Below are positions 10,851 to 46,186 of a stretch of DNA of 64,000 nt, one piece after another. Position 1 is the stretch's first letter; each line of letters begins with the position of its first letter. The DNA is from Dendrophyllia cribrosa (lineage: Eukaryota > Cnidaria > Anthozoa > Scleractinia > Dendrophylliidae), in NCBI GenBank assembly GCA_024195265.1, contig JAJLRJ010000005.1, forward strand, positions 14,881,473 to 14,945,472, written 5' to 3'. Both the position numbers and the translations under genes were made by a program. The notes under the pieces are model-generated. The model searched no databases, was not told the DNA's origin, and was given only the letters and a program-made list of their open reading frames with translations.

Positions 10851-12672
10851 GTTTTCCTATGCCATTGCTGGTATCAACATTACTTCATTAGCTATTCAGT
10901 TTTTGAACAAAGGAATCCTAAGAAATCACTTTTACAACTGCAAGCAGGGTCGGCCAACTGTGGTGGACTTTCATCAAGTTTTTTGTGAGTATTAATGTTT
11001 AATAGTACAATGTATGCATAAGCACATGCATGTGACTGTCAGCACAAGGTTGTTTACATAATGCAATACTAGGCTATAATGGCAACATTATTTATGCAAT
11101 GCACATAGTGACATAATTTATGCAGTGCACTTGGCAACATAATTTATACAATGCACATGGCGACATAATTTATGCTGTTTACCTGCATGTGCATGATGAG
11201 AGTGCTGTGCCTGCACTTGCGCTATTGTGATTTATTCAAGTAATGCATGATACAACAAGACAAGCAAATGATAAGCTCAATAGTATTTCATTTTCTTGTG
11301 CTTGCTTCTATGTTACTTTGTGTACACTTATAATAAAAAAATTATTATAAGTGTACACAAAGTAACAAAGAGGCAAGCACAAGAAAATGAAATACTATTG
11401 AGCTTATGCTGGTCTTCGTTTTTTTAGTGCTTATGCAGGGCTGTCAGTAGTAACCAGCAACTAGCTATTATGGCAAACAACAGCAGCAAAGGTGTTGTGA
11501 CCAGCAACACAAAGTTTAAAAAGACTAAAGGACAGCAGCCATGCACTGTATAGGAGGCAGTGTATCTTAAGCCTGCCTGTGAACAGGCTTCTTTATGGGG
11601 AATTGGGTTAGGTTATGAGCACGGACTGGGGAGGAAAAAGAAGAAAAAGAAAAAGAAGCCTGTTCACAGGCTATGTATCTTGAGTTTTTGACTGCCTACT
11701 TACCTTGTGTAGCCGGCTACTTGAAGGCTTAATGATAGCCCTTGCTTAATTATGCATGTGTTCCACAGGGATAAAAATGGAATTTCTGGCGTTTGAGTGA
11801 ATACGAATTAGCTGGAAATAAAATATTTCTGTGGTACGAGAGCAGTGGGGACTGGGGCTAGCCCAGTGGAATGAGCATGTGCATGAGGGAAGGCTATATA
11901 AGAGATGAATATCACGTGGGATATCATTCTAGGCCAACACCTCAGTTTTTAGCTAACGTTATTTTTATTTTATTTTACTTTATTTTTAAGTATGTCGTCC
12001 CTCTTGTACATTGTAGCTTCGTAGGATGGGCTATTTAGAGCTTGAGCCATGGTTCCTACCCACATTTCCTGCCGAGTTTTTTTCCCCACTGTTTTTTTTT
12101 TTCGGCAGGTTTTTTCTGGCCTCCGTCTGACAGTACTATCTTTGTAAACTGTCGCTTAACTCTGTATCATGTTACGTATCGCATACTTGGATGTAATAAG
12201 AGGTTGTAGTATAACGTATTGTTACAGTTCCCAGTGCTCGGCCGAAATCGCCAAAATAAACCTAATGGTTTTTGGTCATGTTGTTTACTGTGTAGTGGAG
12301 CTGAAATCCAGCATTACATGTAGTATACTTCAAGGCAAAGTTAAAAACTGAAAATAAGTCTTTTCTATTGCTTGATAAAAAAAATACACGACAATTCGCA
12401 TACATGCACGTGTACCGAACTACAGATCACTAGTGACAGCTGCTTTTGCATTATCTTCTACAGGTTATTTCTTTTTTGAGTTCAGTGCGTTTTGGATCAG
12501 GGAAGAGCCTGCCAGTGTAATGGAGTTTAATAGAGTTAGAGACAAGTTTGCAGACAAGATCACAGAACTTCTGAAAAACACAGACACAGTGCTGGAATTG
12601 AAGTACAAGTCTTTGTACGACGAGGCATCTCTCTCGTCTGTGTCTACTTTAGATAGAGAATCTACTATTTAA
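10851..12672 (+). CDS. ELMO domain-containing protein, last two exons (partial)
   Basis: Two exons join in phase: 10,851-10,984 (acceptor TTGCAG, donor GTGAGT) and 12,464-12,672 (acceptor CTACAG, stop TAA at 12,670). The joined tail starts FSYAIAGINITSLAIQF, continues through PTVVDFHQVFCYFFFEF and REEPASVMEFNRVRDKF, and ends RESTI. This matches the C-terminal half of the ELMO domain in ELMOD1/ELMOD2, which in other animals act as GTPase-activating proteins for Arf-family GTPases (family knowledge). The catalytic arginine of the family lies further upstream and is not in the visible exons. No earlier exon was recognised in 1-10,063; they may lie in the gap or before the window. The exact paralogue (ELMOD1 or 2) is not resolved. 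Confidence 0.85.
11274..11407. repeat. Inverted-repeat hairpin, arms about 63 bp
   Basis: AAGCTCAATAGTATTTCATT at the left recurs inverted as AATGAAATACTATTGAGCTT at the right. The arms meet at a short A-rich centre, TTATAATAAAAAAATTATTATAA. A few mismatches occur near CTATG/AAAGAG. Confidence 0.85.
12000..12335 (+). repeat. Interspersed repeat, partner of 140-510
   Basis: It contains CGTAGGATGGGC, GGTTTTTTCTGGCCTCCGTC and CTCGGCCGAAATCGCC in the same order as the minus strand of 140-510. No coding frame is conserved between the two, which suggests a non-autonomous element. Confidence 0.7.
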
Positions 12673-12677
12673 TTATG

Positions 12678-12683
12678 AATAAA
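12678..12683 (+). terminator. Polyadenylation signal of the ELMO-domain gene
   Basis: AATAAA starts 6 bp after the TAA stop of the ELMOD-like frame. A further AATAAATATTT occurs at about 12,726. The 3' UTR is therefore probably short. Confidence 0.6.
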
Positions 12684-12899
12684 TATTTTTGTATATTTGC
12701 ATATTAAATGCTATGCAATCATATAAATAAATATTTAATATCCATTTTCAATTTATTATTTATAAATAATACTTGTAGTTTTTTTTTTCTAAAATGCATG
12801 TTATTTTACAATAATTGAGATTTCCTATTGATCTCTCAGCTGTAAAATGGCTGACGTGGAGGGAAATTGATGGGGTTTCTGCAAGGGTCTACAAGAAAT

Positions 12900-13018
12900 A
12901 TGCACTTATTGACTAAGTGGGAGGGCCGGATGGGAAAATATTTGGCTCAAGGTCCGTGCGCCATGACCAAGAGCCAAATATTTTCCCATCCGACCCGACC
13001 TAACTTAGTCAATAAGTA
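12900..13018. mobile_element. Palindromic MITE, GCACTTATTGACTAAGT family (copy 1)
   Basis: The left arm CACTTATTGACTAAGTGGGA pairs with the right arm TAACTTAGTCAATAAGTATT. An inner palindrome GGGAAAATATTTGGCTC is mirrored as GAGCCAAATATTTTCCC. A longer copy is at 51,090-51,237. Confidence 0.85.
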
Positions 13019-13019
13019 T

Positions 13020-14075
13020 TTTATCATATGACCAATTTGGAGACAAAATTACTTGAAATTTTAACACGCAAAGCCGTCCGCTTTTGTAGTAGGGCCGTAC
13101 GTTTTTTTTCTGGCCCCGCTCACACAAATACGTACGGCCCTCATACGGGACTTTCATCAATGGTTTTGCAAAGAAAAGGTTTGCAGGGCCGTATGGGTCA
13201 TACATGTATGATAAATGTTTGTTATTTATATGTTTCACAGCCAATTTCACTGCCATATGCAGAGCTGGTTTTTCAAATGTGTTTTGCTGGCTATGATTTG
13301 CCTAAGATAAGACAATAGTGAAGAAATTTGCCCATAAAAAGAGCTCAAAGAGTAATTACATGCTTACTGACAGAAATAGAAATACCCCCCACAAAGAACA
13401 AGATCTCTGAATTTCCTTCACCATGTTCTGACAATGGGCAAATCATGACGGGCGAATTACGAGAATCATGGCAGGTCATGGTAATCATAACTGGTGAAAC
13501 ATGTTTGAAAAAAAAAAAACGTTTTGCACCAAGATCTTTATGAATTATTTTTATATGTTAGGAAGTCAGTATTTACTCTGTGAATTCAGTTTATGTGTGA
13601 ATTGTCTTCACAATATTATTGTCTGATCATGGCTATACCCTGATGGGCAAATCTCAGGTCTGCATGTACACAGTGAAATTGGCTGCATGCTAGAAAATCT
13701 GCAAAAATCATTTTTCACGATTCAAGTATGTACACATTTTATTGAAATAATCTTAGGCCATCTAATAATAATAATAATAATTATTATAATGTTCATAAAC
13801 TATAAAAAGGTAACAGTCACAAAGATTTTCCGACAAAAACTTTCAATTTTTTGGATATTCTTATAGGCATTTTCAAAATAATAGGAAGTATACAGCACAC
13901 TTCAACACTGTTGACATTTACAATGTTGAATATACAAAATATTTATAATTGCACATTTTTTTCTAGGTTACTGTACAGTGTACACACAAGTGGTAAATTT
14001 TTTTAAGTATTAAAATTGATACAAATTTTTACCTTGCTGTGTTTTTAGTATATTGACTTGAATGCACTAACACCT
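13020..14075. other. Intergenic DNA without recognisable features
   Basis: Between the ELMO-domain gene and the next MITE cluster. Only a short (AAT)n tract near 13,766-13,785 stands out. The short open frames at 13,005-13,543 have no domain signature. Confidence 0.5.
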
Positions 14076-14874
14076 TATTACACTTTATTTTCGCGACACT
14101 TTAATTTCGCGATTTGGGGATGGTCATATGTTGCGACAGTCTATTTTTGCGATTTTGTTAAATTTGCAGAAACTGAGTCACTTAATTTTCGTGATTTCAT
14201 CGATAAATCGATCATTAAAAACCTTTGTTCACTACAAAAATAAACCAGACTACCCATAAATGCTCGTAATCATGGCAACACCAGTTGGTAAAAACCTGGC
14301 CCCGGTTGTTCAAAAGGTGGATAGCGCTATCCACCAGATAAATCACTATCCAGTGGATAATGCAATTGGTTTTGCACACCTTTATCTGCTGGATAACGAT
14401 TTTTCGGGTGGATAGCACTATCCACCTTTTGAACAACCGGGCCCTGCAAGGTACATTGTCTAGCAATAAAAAACAGCTATGTACGAATGCAACAAAACAG
14501 TAACTTGGGCAAAGTAAAGGAGGTGTACAACTTCCTGGTAGGCCAATGAGTGAAATGATGAATGGAAATAAACTGTCTTCCACAAGAAACATCAATGGCT
14601 ATTTACAGTCATTTATGCAAAGGCACCTTGGAACTAAATGGTCATTTTGTAACTGTAAAAGATCATTCAATTCCAAAGATCGTCCCTCAGGCCTAGAAAT
14701 CCTGTAAACATCACCATAAGCATAGCATCATTGCCTAAGAACATACAAGCCATTGAAAGGTTCAAGTCTTTGGTTGAACTCAGTTATAAGGAGCTTATAA
14801 TTTTTGCGCATGTAAATTATTTTGATTTTCTGGAAATCGCGAAATAAAAGTGTCATGAAAATAAAGTATAATAT
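14076..14874. mobile_element. DNA element with TTACACTTTATTTTCGCGACAC-type inverted ends
   Basis: The left end TACACTTTATTTTCGCGACA is inverted at the right, where CGCGAAATAAAAGTGTCATG is followed by AAAATAAAGTATAAT. The interior repeats short TTTCGCGATTT motifs and hosts a second MITE at 14,299-14,443. It has no coding capacity. Confidence 0.7.
14299..14443. mobile_element. Nested MITE with GGCCCGGTTGTTCAAAAGGTGG-type ends
   Basis: CCCGGTTGTTCAAAAGGTGG at the left is mirrored by CCACCTTTTGAACAACCGGG at the right. TGGATAGCGCTATCCA-like internal palindromes lie between. It is inserted inside the 14,076-14,874 element. Confidence 0.85.
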
Positions 14875-15869
14875 GGTTGAGCAATTTCGATATTTTTTAA
14901 AATTCTAACTTGACTCCAATGCTTAGGGAAATAAAAAAAATTGTTATTCATTCCCAAAACTCAATGTGATTTCTTTTGTTCTATTTCTCTAAGCCTTTCA
15001 GCCAAGTATGAATTTTAAATCCATTTGCAAGTTGTAAACAACACATTGCTTGTACCAACTGCACACAAAGCTGTTATTTGGGTCATCCTGCAATGCCTAA
15101 AGTTGTGGGGCCACCCAATAAAATAGTTTGAAGGAAACTAAAAAAATTAAGTTGCAAGTATAATATTTATTCCCTTTTGTGGGGACACCTATACAATGTA
15201 CATCTGATACACTGATTCACTCATTGACTGTCAATCCAATGCATCAGCTTTGGATAACTGTTCTCAGGTTTTCCTTTTACTTCTCAAACTCATTAATAAT
15301 TCATGAAGAAAATAAAAAGGAAATTAATGTTTAATGAGTGTTTGGAAATCGGATGAAACACTCCTCATTTTTGCATCCTTAATTTCTCCTCCTAAAATCA
15401 TTTTGTTTGAGAAGTAATTTCAAACATTCGACACAGTATTTGATCACACGGTCAAACAGCTTGAAGTTCGTAAAAAATACTTTGCTGCGCGTCATATATT
15501 TACAACTCTCTTCTCAGTGTTTGATCTTGTGATGAAACACTGTCTAATGTTTGATATAATTTATTACTTACAATAATTGTAAGTAATAAAATTAAATTAT
15601 TGAGTATATCAAAACCAAAGTAATCACTCTGCCAATCACAACACACGCAGATCATTTGTTAAACCAATCAGAACTCGAAGTAATTTCATGTAGCTGACAC
15701 CAAGCACAGTAAAACGTGTGCGAGCTTAGCATCTCTCCCCAGTCCCACTCTCCATATTCACACTTGCTCCAGACCTTTCGTTCAAAGACTGCGTGTATTT
15801 GTATGACCAATGCAAAAAATACGACTGTTTTGCAGTCTAATTGTCAACGAACTCACCTGGAGCGATTTT
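14875..15869. other. Intergenic MITE remnants
   Basis: 14,880-15,030 is a degraded copy of the palindrome at 42,387-42,556: both contain GTGATTTCTTTTGTT and CAAGTATGAATTTTAA. 15,580-15,720 resembles the AGAGCAGTTTTCAATTG MITE family (blocks ACCAAAGTAATCACTCTG and ACCAATCAGAACTCGAAG). No gene seen. Confidence 0.6.
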
Positions 15870-16323
15870 AGAATACCCGGCCACTTATTTCAGATACCAC
15901 ACAGCTCTTTACAACCTCTAATTTCATTGGACCTGGATATCACGCAGCTCTATCGTTTTCAGGGCTAGGGTCCATTGTTGTGTTGTTTGTTTTATTGTTT
16001 TCTCAGCAAATCAGAAAAGATCTTGTAAGAGCTGCGTACTGCGCCACTTATTTACATATCCCTGAACATCTAAAAGAACAAGGTATATGAAAACAAAAGG
16101 ATCTATTCTTATTCAACGACAGTGATGTAGATAATAGCCGGGAACCGGGAAAATTACCCGGCTGTGAACTTCATTTTTCCGGCTGTAAAAGCCAAGTGTA
16201 GCTTTAAAAGGACTATGTTTAAATTTTTCTCTTTTTTACCCGTCTGTCAGTTCTATACTCCCGCCTGTTAAAAACTGAATCTACATCCCTGAACGAGATG
16301 CAAATAAGTGGCCGGGTATTCTA
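15870..16323. mobile_element. MITE ending in AGAATACCCGGCCACTTATT
   Basis: AGAATACCCGGCCACTTATT at the left end is repeated inverted as AATAAGTGGCCGGGTATTCT at the right end. The interior includes CACGCAGCTCT/AGAGCTGCGT inverted blocks. It ends 30 bp from the stop codon of the TMEM187-like gene, so it probably lies in or beside that gene's 3' UTR. A partial relative is at about 56,275-56,355. Confidence 0.8.
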
Positions 16324-16352
16324 CAGTTAAGCCGAAAACCCCTTGGATAAAA

Positions 16353-17132
16353 CTATTGTTTGTTACTCGCTTTTGGAGTCTGTAAATTTATGAAAAATTC
16401 CGCAGCAAAGTGAATTTGTGCAACATCGCAAACTTTGGACCAAAAATGGCCAGTGAAGGTTTGGAACAAGGAATATCTTGCTAAGTAATGATCGGCGAGT
16501 TTCAGGCAAACAAAACCAGCGCAAGAGATAAGGGCCAGCGTGATAGATAGCCACGATTTTTCAGTTCCAAGACCAGGTTTACATTGTGTTCGGAGAGAGT
16601 ACACCAAGGCAGCTAAGATATGAACCCCAAGCATAACTTCAAACCCCAGATCGTGAAACAACACCGCGAAGTAACTTAAAACAGAAATGCGCATAATAGT
16701 GAGATAACGACCAGTTTGCCAGTAGCTCCGATACACGAACTCATTCCAGCAGACAATCCATGCAAAGAAAGGCAGTGTGCACCATTGATCCATCACTGCA
16801 AACAAGCGAGTCTGAGTAACAATTCGTCCAAACTGAACCAAGCCATAAAATACGGACATCCATGAAAACATGTAATAAAAAAATGCTTGATCTCTCAGCT
16901 TCTTTTTCTGCTTGCGTACTTTCCATAGCCAGTATAATCCAACCACAGTATAGCCTAAGTTAATAGAGGCGTTTGCCGGCATTTTGAGAAAAGTGGAAGG
17001 GTCCGCTTTCTCTGCATAGTGTTCGAAACCAAGTTCGACCTTTGCGCGCTCGAAGATTGTGAAAGTCCACACCACGACAAAAGCTAATAAGAGTGGGAAA
17101 AGGACATAGATAAAAGTTGAAAGAAGCATCAT
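16353..17132 (-). CDS. TMEM187: TMEM187-like multi-pass membrane protein
   Basis: A single-exon open frame of 259 codons. Tell-tale stretches are FEHYAEKADPSTFLKMPANA near residue 38, VMDQWCTLPFFAWIVCWNEF near residues 114-133, LGVHILAALVYSLRTQC, and LFQTFTGHFWSKVCDVAQIH near residues 220-240. These line up with vertebrate TMEM187, which has nearly the same length (about 261 aa). Several hydrophobic segments are visible, starting at residues 2-25, as expected for a polytopic membrane protein. The molecular function of TMEM187 is not established. Two tandem ATGs (MM) open the frame; the first was chosen. The gene is head-to-head with DLD, so the two may share a promoter. Confidence 0.88.
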   Translation of the reverse strand: MMLLSTFIYVLFPLLLAFVVVWTFTIFERAKVELGFEHYAEKADPSTFLKMPANASINLGYTVVGLYWLWKVRKQKKKLRDQAFFYYMFSWMSVFYGLVQFGRIVTQTRLFAVMDQWCTLPFFAWIVCWNEFVYRSYWQTGRYLTIMRISVLSYFAVLFHDLGFEVMLGVHILAALVYSLRTQCKPGLGTEKSWLSITLALISCAGFVCLKLADHYLARYSLFQTFTGHFWSKVCDVAQIHFAAEFFINLQTPKASNKQ

Positions 17133-17396
17133 TTAATGCCCTGATAATGCCACATAAACATTATCAATTAAGCTCACTTCAGCTTAAAACTTGCCACCAT
17201 ATTGGATTCATTCCCCAGGCCCCCGCAATTATTGTCAGCGGTAATGACACAAAGTGCATGTTTTTTGTATTGTACGAGCCTGCGATAAGTTAGCGGACAT
17301 ACACAAAAATATTGCATTTCCTAAGATCACCGGAGATCACCGTGCAAGAAAAGGACCTAAATTCATAACATCTTAGCCGACTTTCCTCGCAAAAAC
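17133..17396. promoter_or_regulatory. Putative bidirectional promoter, TMEM187-like / DLD
   Basis: Only 264 bp separate the divergent start codons, so both 5' UTRs and the core promoters must overlap here unless an upstream non-coding exon exists. No TATA box is obvious. On the minus strand at 17,203-17,193 lies AATATGGTGGC, one mismatch from the YY1 consensus AANATGGCGGC, joined to a CCAAT (minus strand) / ATTGG. Compact TATA-less divergent promoters are common for housekeeping mitochondrial genes. Confidence 0.6.
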
Positions 17397-43444
<26,048 letters not shown>

Positions 43445-43663
43445 ATTTAAACGCTGGGAGATAAGAAATCAGTATGGAAAATGATCACATTGACGATCAT
43501 ATGAATGCGAGTTGGCAATGGAAGATCGGACAACCGAGCAGTGAAGACATTGTACAGTTTTTATCTTCATAGCTTCCTGTTATCTCTAAAGACAAGCTTG
43601 ACACCCTAATTTTTGTTGAAAATTGTTAAATAGCAGGTCGGAAGTGAAGTTTTAATCCTGAAG

Positions 43664-43669
43664 AATAAA
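43664..43669 (+). terminator. DLD polyadenylation signal
   Basis: AATAAA lies 220 bp after the TAG stop (43,442-43,444) in otherwise unique sequence. This implies a 3' UTR of about 240 nt. Confidence 0.7.
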
Positions 43670-43689
43670 GTATAGAAAAATTGCGTGGT

Positions 43690-45248
43690 TTGAGTTGATC
43701 TCTTGGGCATGGGTTCAGTTTTTTAAAAAGGACTTTTAGCAATCACGACAGCATCGTCAGCGAGAACGGCACAAACAATGCCTCTGCACATTACTATGCC
43801 GTTCCCTGCAAAACAATTATAGGTTTTGTGGAGAACGTGAACATACGATGGATAATTTTACGTTCTCTATTTGAACTTGAAAGCCGTCCTCATACGAATT
43901 CGGCTCTTGGACAATTCAGTCACATTAGACAAATTAAACAAATTGGAACAAAGAGCGCGAATTCTTATTTTTAATAACGTTTTCCCAGACGTTGCTGTCG
44001 TAGTTGCTAAAGCTCCCTAATCTTATTGCGTCAACGACGTATATTTTCTTGACTTCGGTAACGGTTCTATCGTGTTCTGAACTTCTAGTAATTTCTATTC
44101 CTCAGGAGTCAAGTCGATTAAGAGAATGAAGAAGCTCTCTGTGTTCACACAGTTTTATCTTGTATTGAATTCAGTTTTATTTAGCAATCAAGACAGCTAG
44201 TGCATAAAAGGGTACAACTGAGTGCTATTGATCAGTACCGACTTGTAGTAATTCAACTTTGTACTTAGTTCAGTTACCTCATAACACATATACCATATAG
44301 TATCAGAAAACCATAAGTGGGTTAAAACGTGCAGCTGTCTCTAGCCTGTTTCAGGCTCTCAGATAGTGGGGGCGAGCGAAAAATGTCGGAGCGAGCGAAG
44401 AAAAAACGAGGTCCCCACTTGTTTTTTTCTTCGCTACCAACATTTTTCTCTCGCCCCCACTATCTGAGAGCCTGGAACAGGCTAAACTGTCTCTTGCATG
44501 CTTCAAAACAAGCTTCCGATTATTCAATTCGCTTAGAAGTTGTTACAGCCATATTTAGAAAATCCAGATAAAAATATTAACCAATCAATTCGCTAGAGCA
44601 ACTTGCTTCCAATCTCGAGGGACCGAGGGGTTTCCAAATATGGTACAAATAAGTATGTACTAAGCAAAAAATGAATATTCGGAAGCTGTGAATACATGTG
44701 CGCTACACGTTCCAACCCACTTACGGGTTTCTGATAGTATATAGTGTTATTGGTAATACACCTAAAATTGAAAACACGTTCAGACCATCCACAAGCCTTA
44801 CTTGCCTTACACCCTGAATCCCATTGTGTCGCATCGTCTATGGTTTATGGTTTTTTTTTTTTCGACATTGTCTCATTATTTATGCAAAAATCACAGCAAA
44901 AACAGAGTTAAATTAACCAATCGGGGATAACTTTTTGTTAAAGTACAAATCCTCTACTTTCTAGCCATGGCACTTTTTAAGGTTTTGCGGCAGCGATTTT
45001 AAAAGTTTCACGGTTTTTGTTAAAAAAAATACCATTTCATGCATTTTGTGAAGACAAAAATTGAGCAACTTCACCCGAGACGGCACAATTATACATCTTG
45101 ATGTGTCCGATTTCAATGCAAAGTCAAGCGCCAACTGGGAAGATGTCGAGCGCTGAGAACGAGCAAGAGCGTGTTGTATTATAGAATGTTTAATTTTCTT
45201 TCACCCCCACTTGCGCCAGATCAGCCAGATGACCGAAATGGGTTTTGT
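43690..45248. other. DLD-KLHL8 intergenic region, MITE-rich
   Basis: 43,725-44,025 is a diverged relative of 40,049-40,853. 44,293-44,744 has ends TAGTATCAGAAAACCATAAG / CTTACGGGTTTCTGATA and hosts a second element, 44,342-44,484 (AGCCTGTTTCAGGCTCTCAG / CTGAGAGCCTGGAACAGGCT). No gene seen. Confidence 0.65.
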
Positions 45249-45251
45249 CTA

Positions 45252-45509
45252 CAGCTGTTTCGAGAAAGGTTGTCGGAAAAAGCGCAAAAGTGCACGCGAC
45301 AATCCCGAAAAATAATATGGGATATGATCAATGAATTTTAATAAGTCAAATAAATACATGAAACCCGCGATGCCTCGTCCGTACAGGGACGATCTTAGAT
45401 GGCGGGCCATTGGGTTTAGGATATAGCGTGGGTGACTACCCACAATACCTTTCTGGATTGTCGCGTGCACTTTTACGCTTTTTTCCGACAACCTTTCTCG
45501 AAACAGCTG
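45252..45509. mobile_element. TA-flanked MITE, CAGCTGTTTCGAGAAAGG ends
   Basis: CAGCTGTTTCGAGAAAGGTT at the left is perfectly inverted as AACCTTTCTCGAAACAGCTG at the right, extending through TGTCGGAAAAAGCG and GTGCACGCGACAATCC. TA lies on both sides (45,250-45,251 and 45,510-45,511), suggesting a Tc1/mariner-type mechanism. Confidence 0.88.
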
Positions 45510-45624
45510 TATTCAACCAATAAATTCTACGCTCCGTTTCAGCTAATCAGAGTACTCGTTCAACGAGGTGCGGGGCTACTGTTTTAATTCACGTAAGTAT
45601 CCTTTATTTTTTATTTACCCTCGG

Positions 45625-45812
45625 CAGTGTTTTGAACATAACATTTTTAAAAATCCCAACTGGCAGGAGGCAAACCAGTTGGTTATTTTACAAGCGTGGC
45701 CGAGGAGTTGAACTCGGGTCTACCGTGAAACAACTCCATCTAGTGGTTAGAGCGGGACTTGAACCCGGGTGCTCCGGATTTCAAGTCCGGCGCCCTGATT
45801 GCCTACAATTAA
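45625..45812 (-). mobile_element. tRNA-derived SINE
   Basis: On the minus strand, GCGCCGGACTTGAAATCCGG has the anticodon stem-loop layout of a serine tRNA (TGA anticodon). It is followed by CACCCGGGTTCAAGTCCCG (T-arm-like) and CGAGTTCAACTCCTCGGCCACG. The tail reads CCAACTGGTTTGCCTCCTGCCAGTTGGG. The D-arm half is not canonical, so it is not a functional tRNA gene. It sits upstream of KLHL8. Confidence 0.65.
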
Positions 45813-46001
45813 ATTTGTCACTTCTCAAATTATACCATAAAGACACAGAGCAAAGTCGTTTGTTGATTTGTGTTCGTCTTGTTTGCATGGCAACCTATCG
45901 CTGGAAATATTGCTGGTTCAGCAGTAATCGGAGACGACGAGGAAGGAACTGGGGATAGGGAGGAAAAACAATAGAACAGGAAAACCGCGCCACAACCATA
46001 T

Positions 46002-46186
46002 GTCCGCCATTTTATTGTGGTTTGTGTTTACGGTCCTTAAAGATAGTTTAAATCGTCTTCACAGTTTCCTGGCCGTAGATGAGATGCTTAGTTTCGAGGC
46101 ATTTAGCGCCATTTCTTTATCGACGACGTAACAGCGCCTATCAAACTATTGGAGCTTCTTGAGAAATCAACTTGATAAATCTCGTC
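46002..46186 (+). promoter_or_regulatory. KLHL8 promoter / 5' UTR with a YY1-like motif
   Basis: At 46,013-46,002 the minus strand reads AAAATGGCGGAC, one base off the YY1 consensus AANATGGCGGC. The start ATG is at 46,187 in the context GTCATGG (G at -3 and +4). No TATA box is apparent. Confidence 0.45.

Larger units (their letters stand above)
10985..12463 (+). other. Last intron of the ELMO-domain gene
   Basis: GT-AG intron of 1,479 bp. It holds a short degenerate tandem repeat at about 11,075-11,190 (units around GACATAATTTATGC), a foldback at 11,274-11,407, a hairpin bounded by AAGCCTG..GAACAGGCTTC at about 11,567-11,672, and a dispersed repeat copy at about 12,000-12,330. Confidence 0.75.

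Noticed and set aside
45741..45812. Functional serine tRNA gene
   Set aside because: The anticodon and T-arm regions are recognisable but the D-arm and acceptor stem do not pair; the tail is SINE-like.
46172..46186. Earlier KLHL8 start at 46,172
   Set aside because: The codon there is TTG; the first ATG is at 46,187 with good context.
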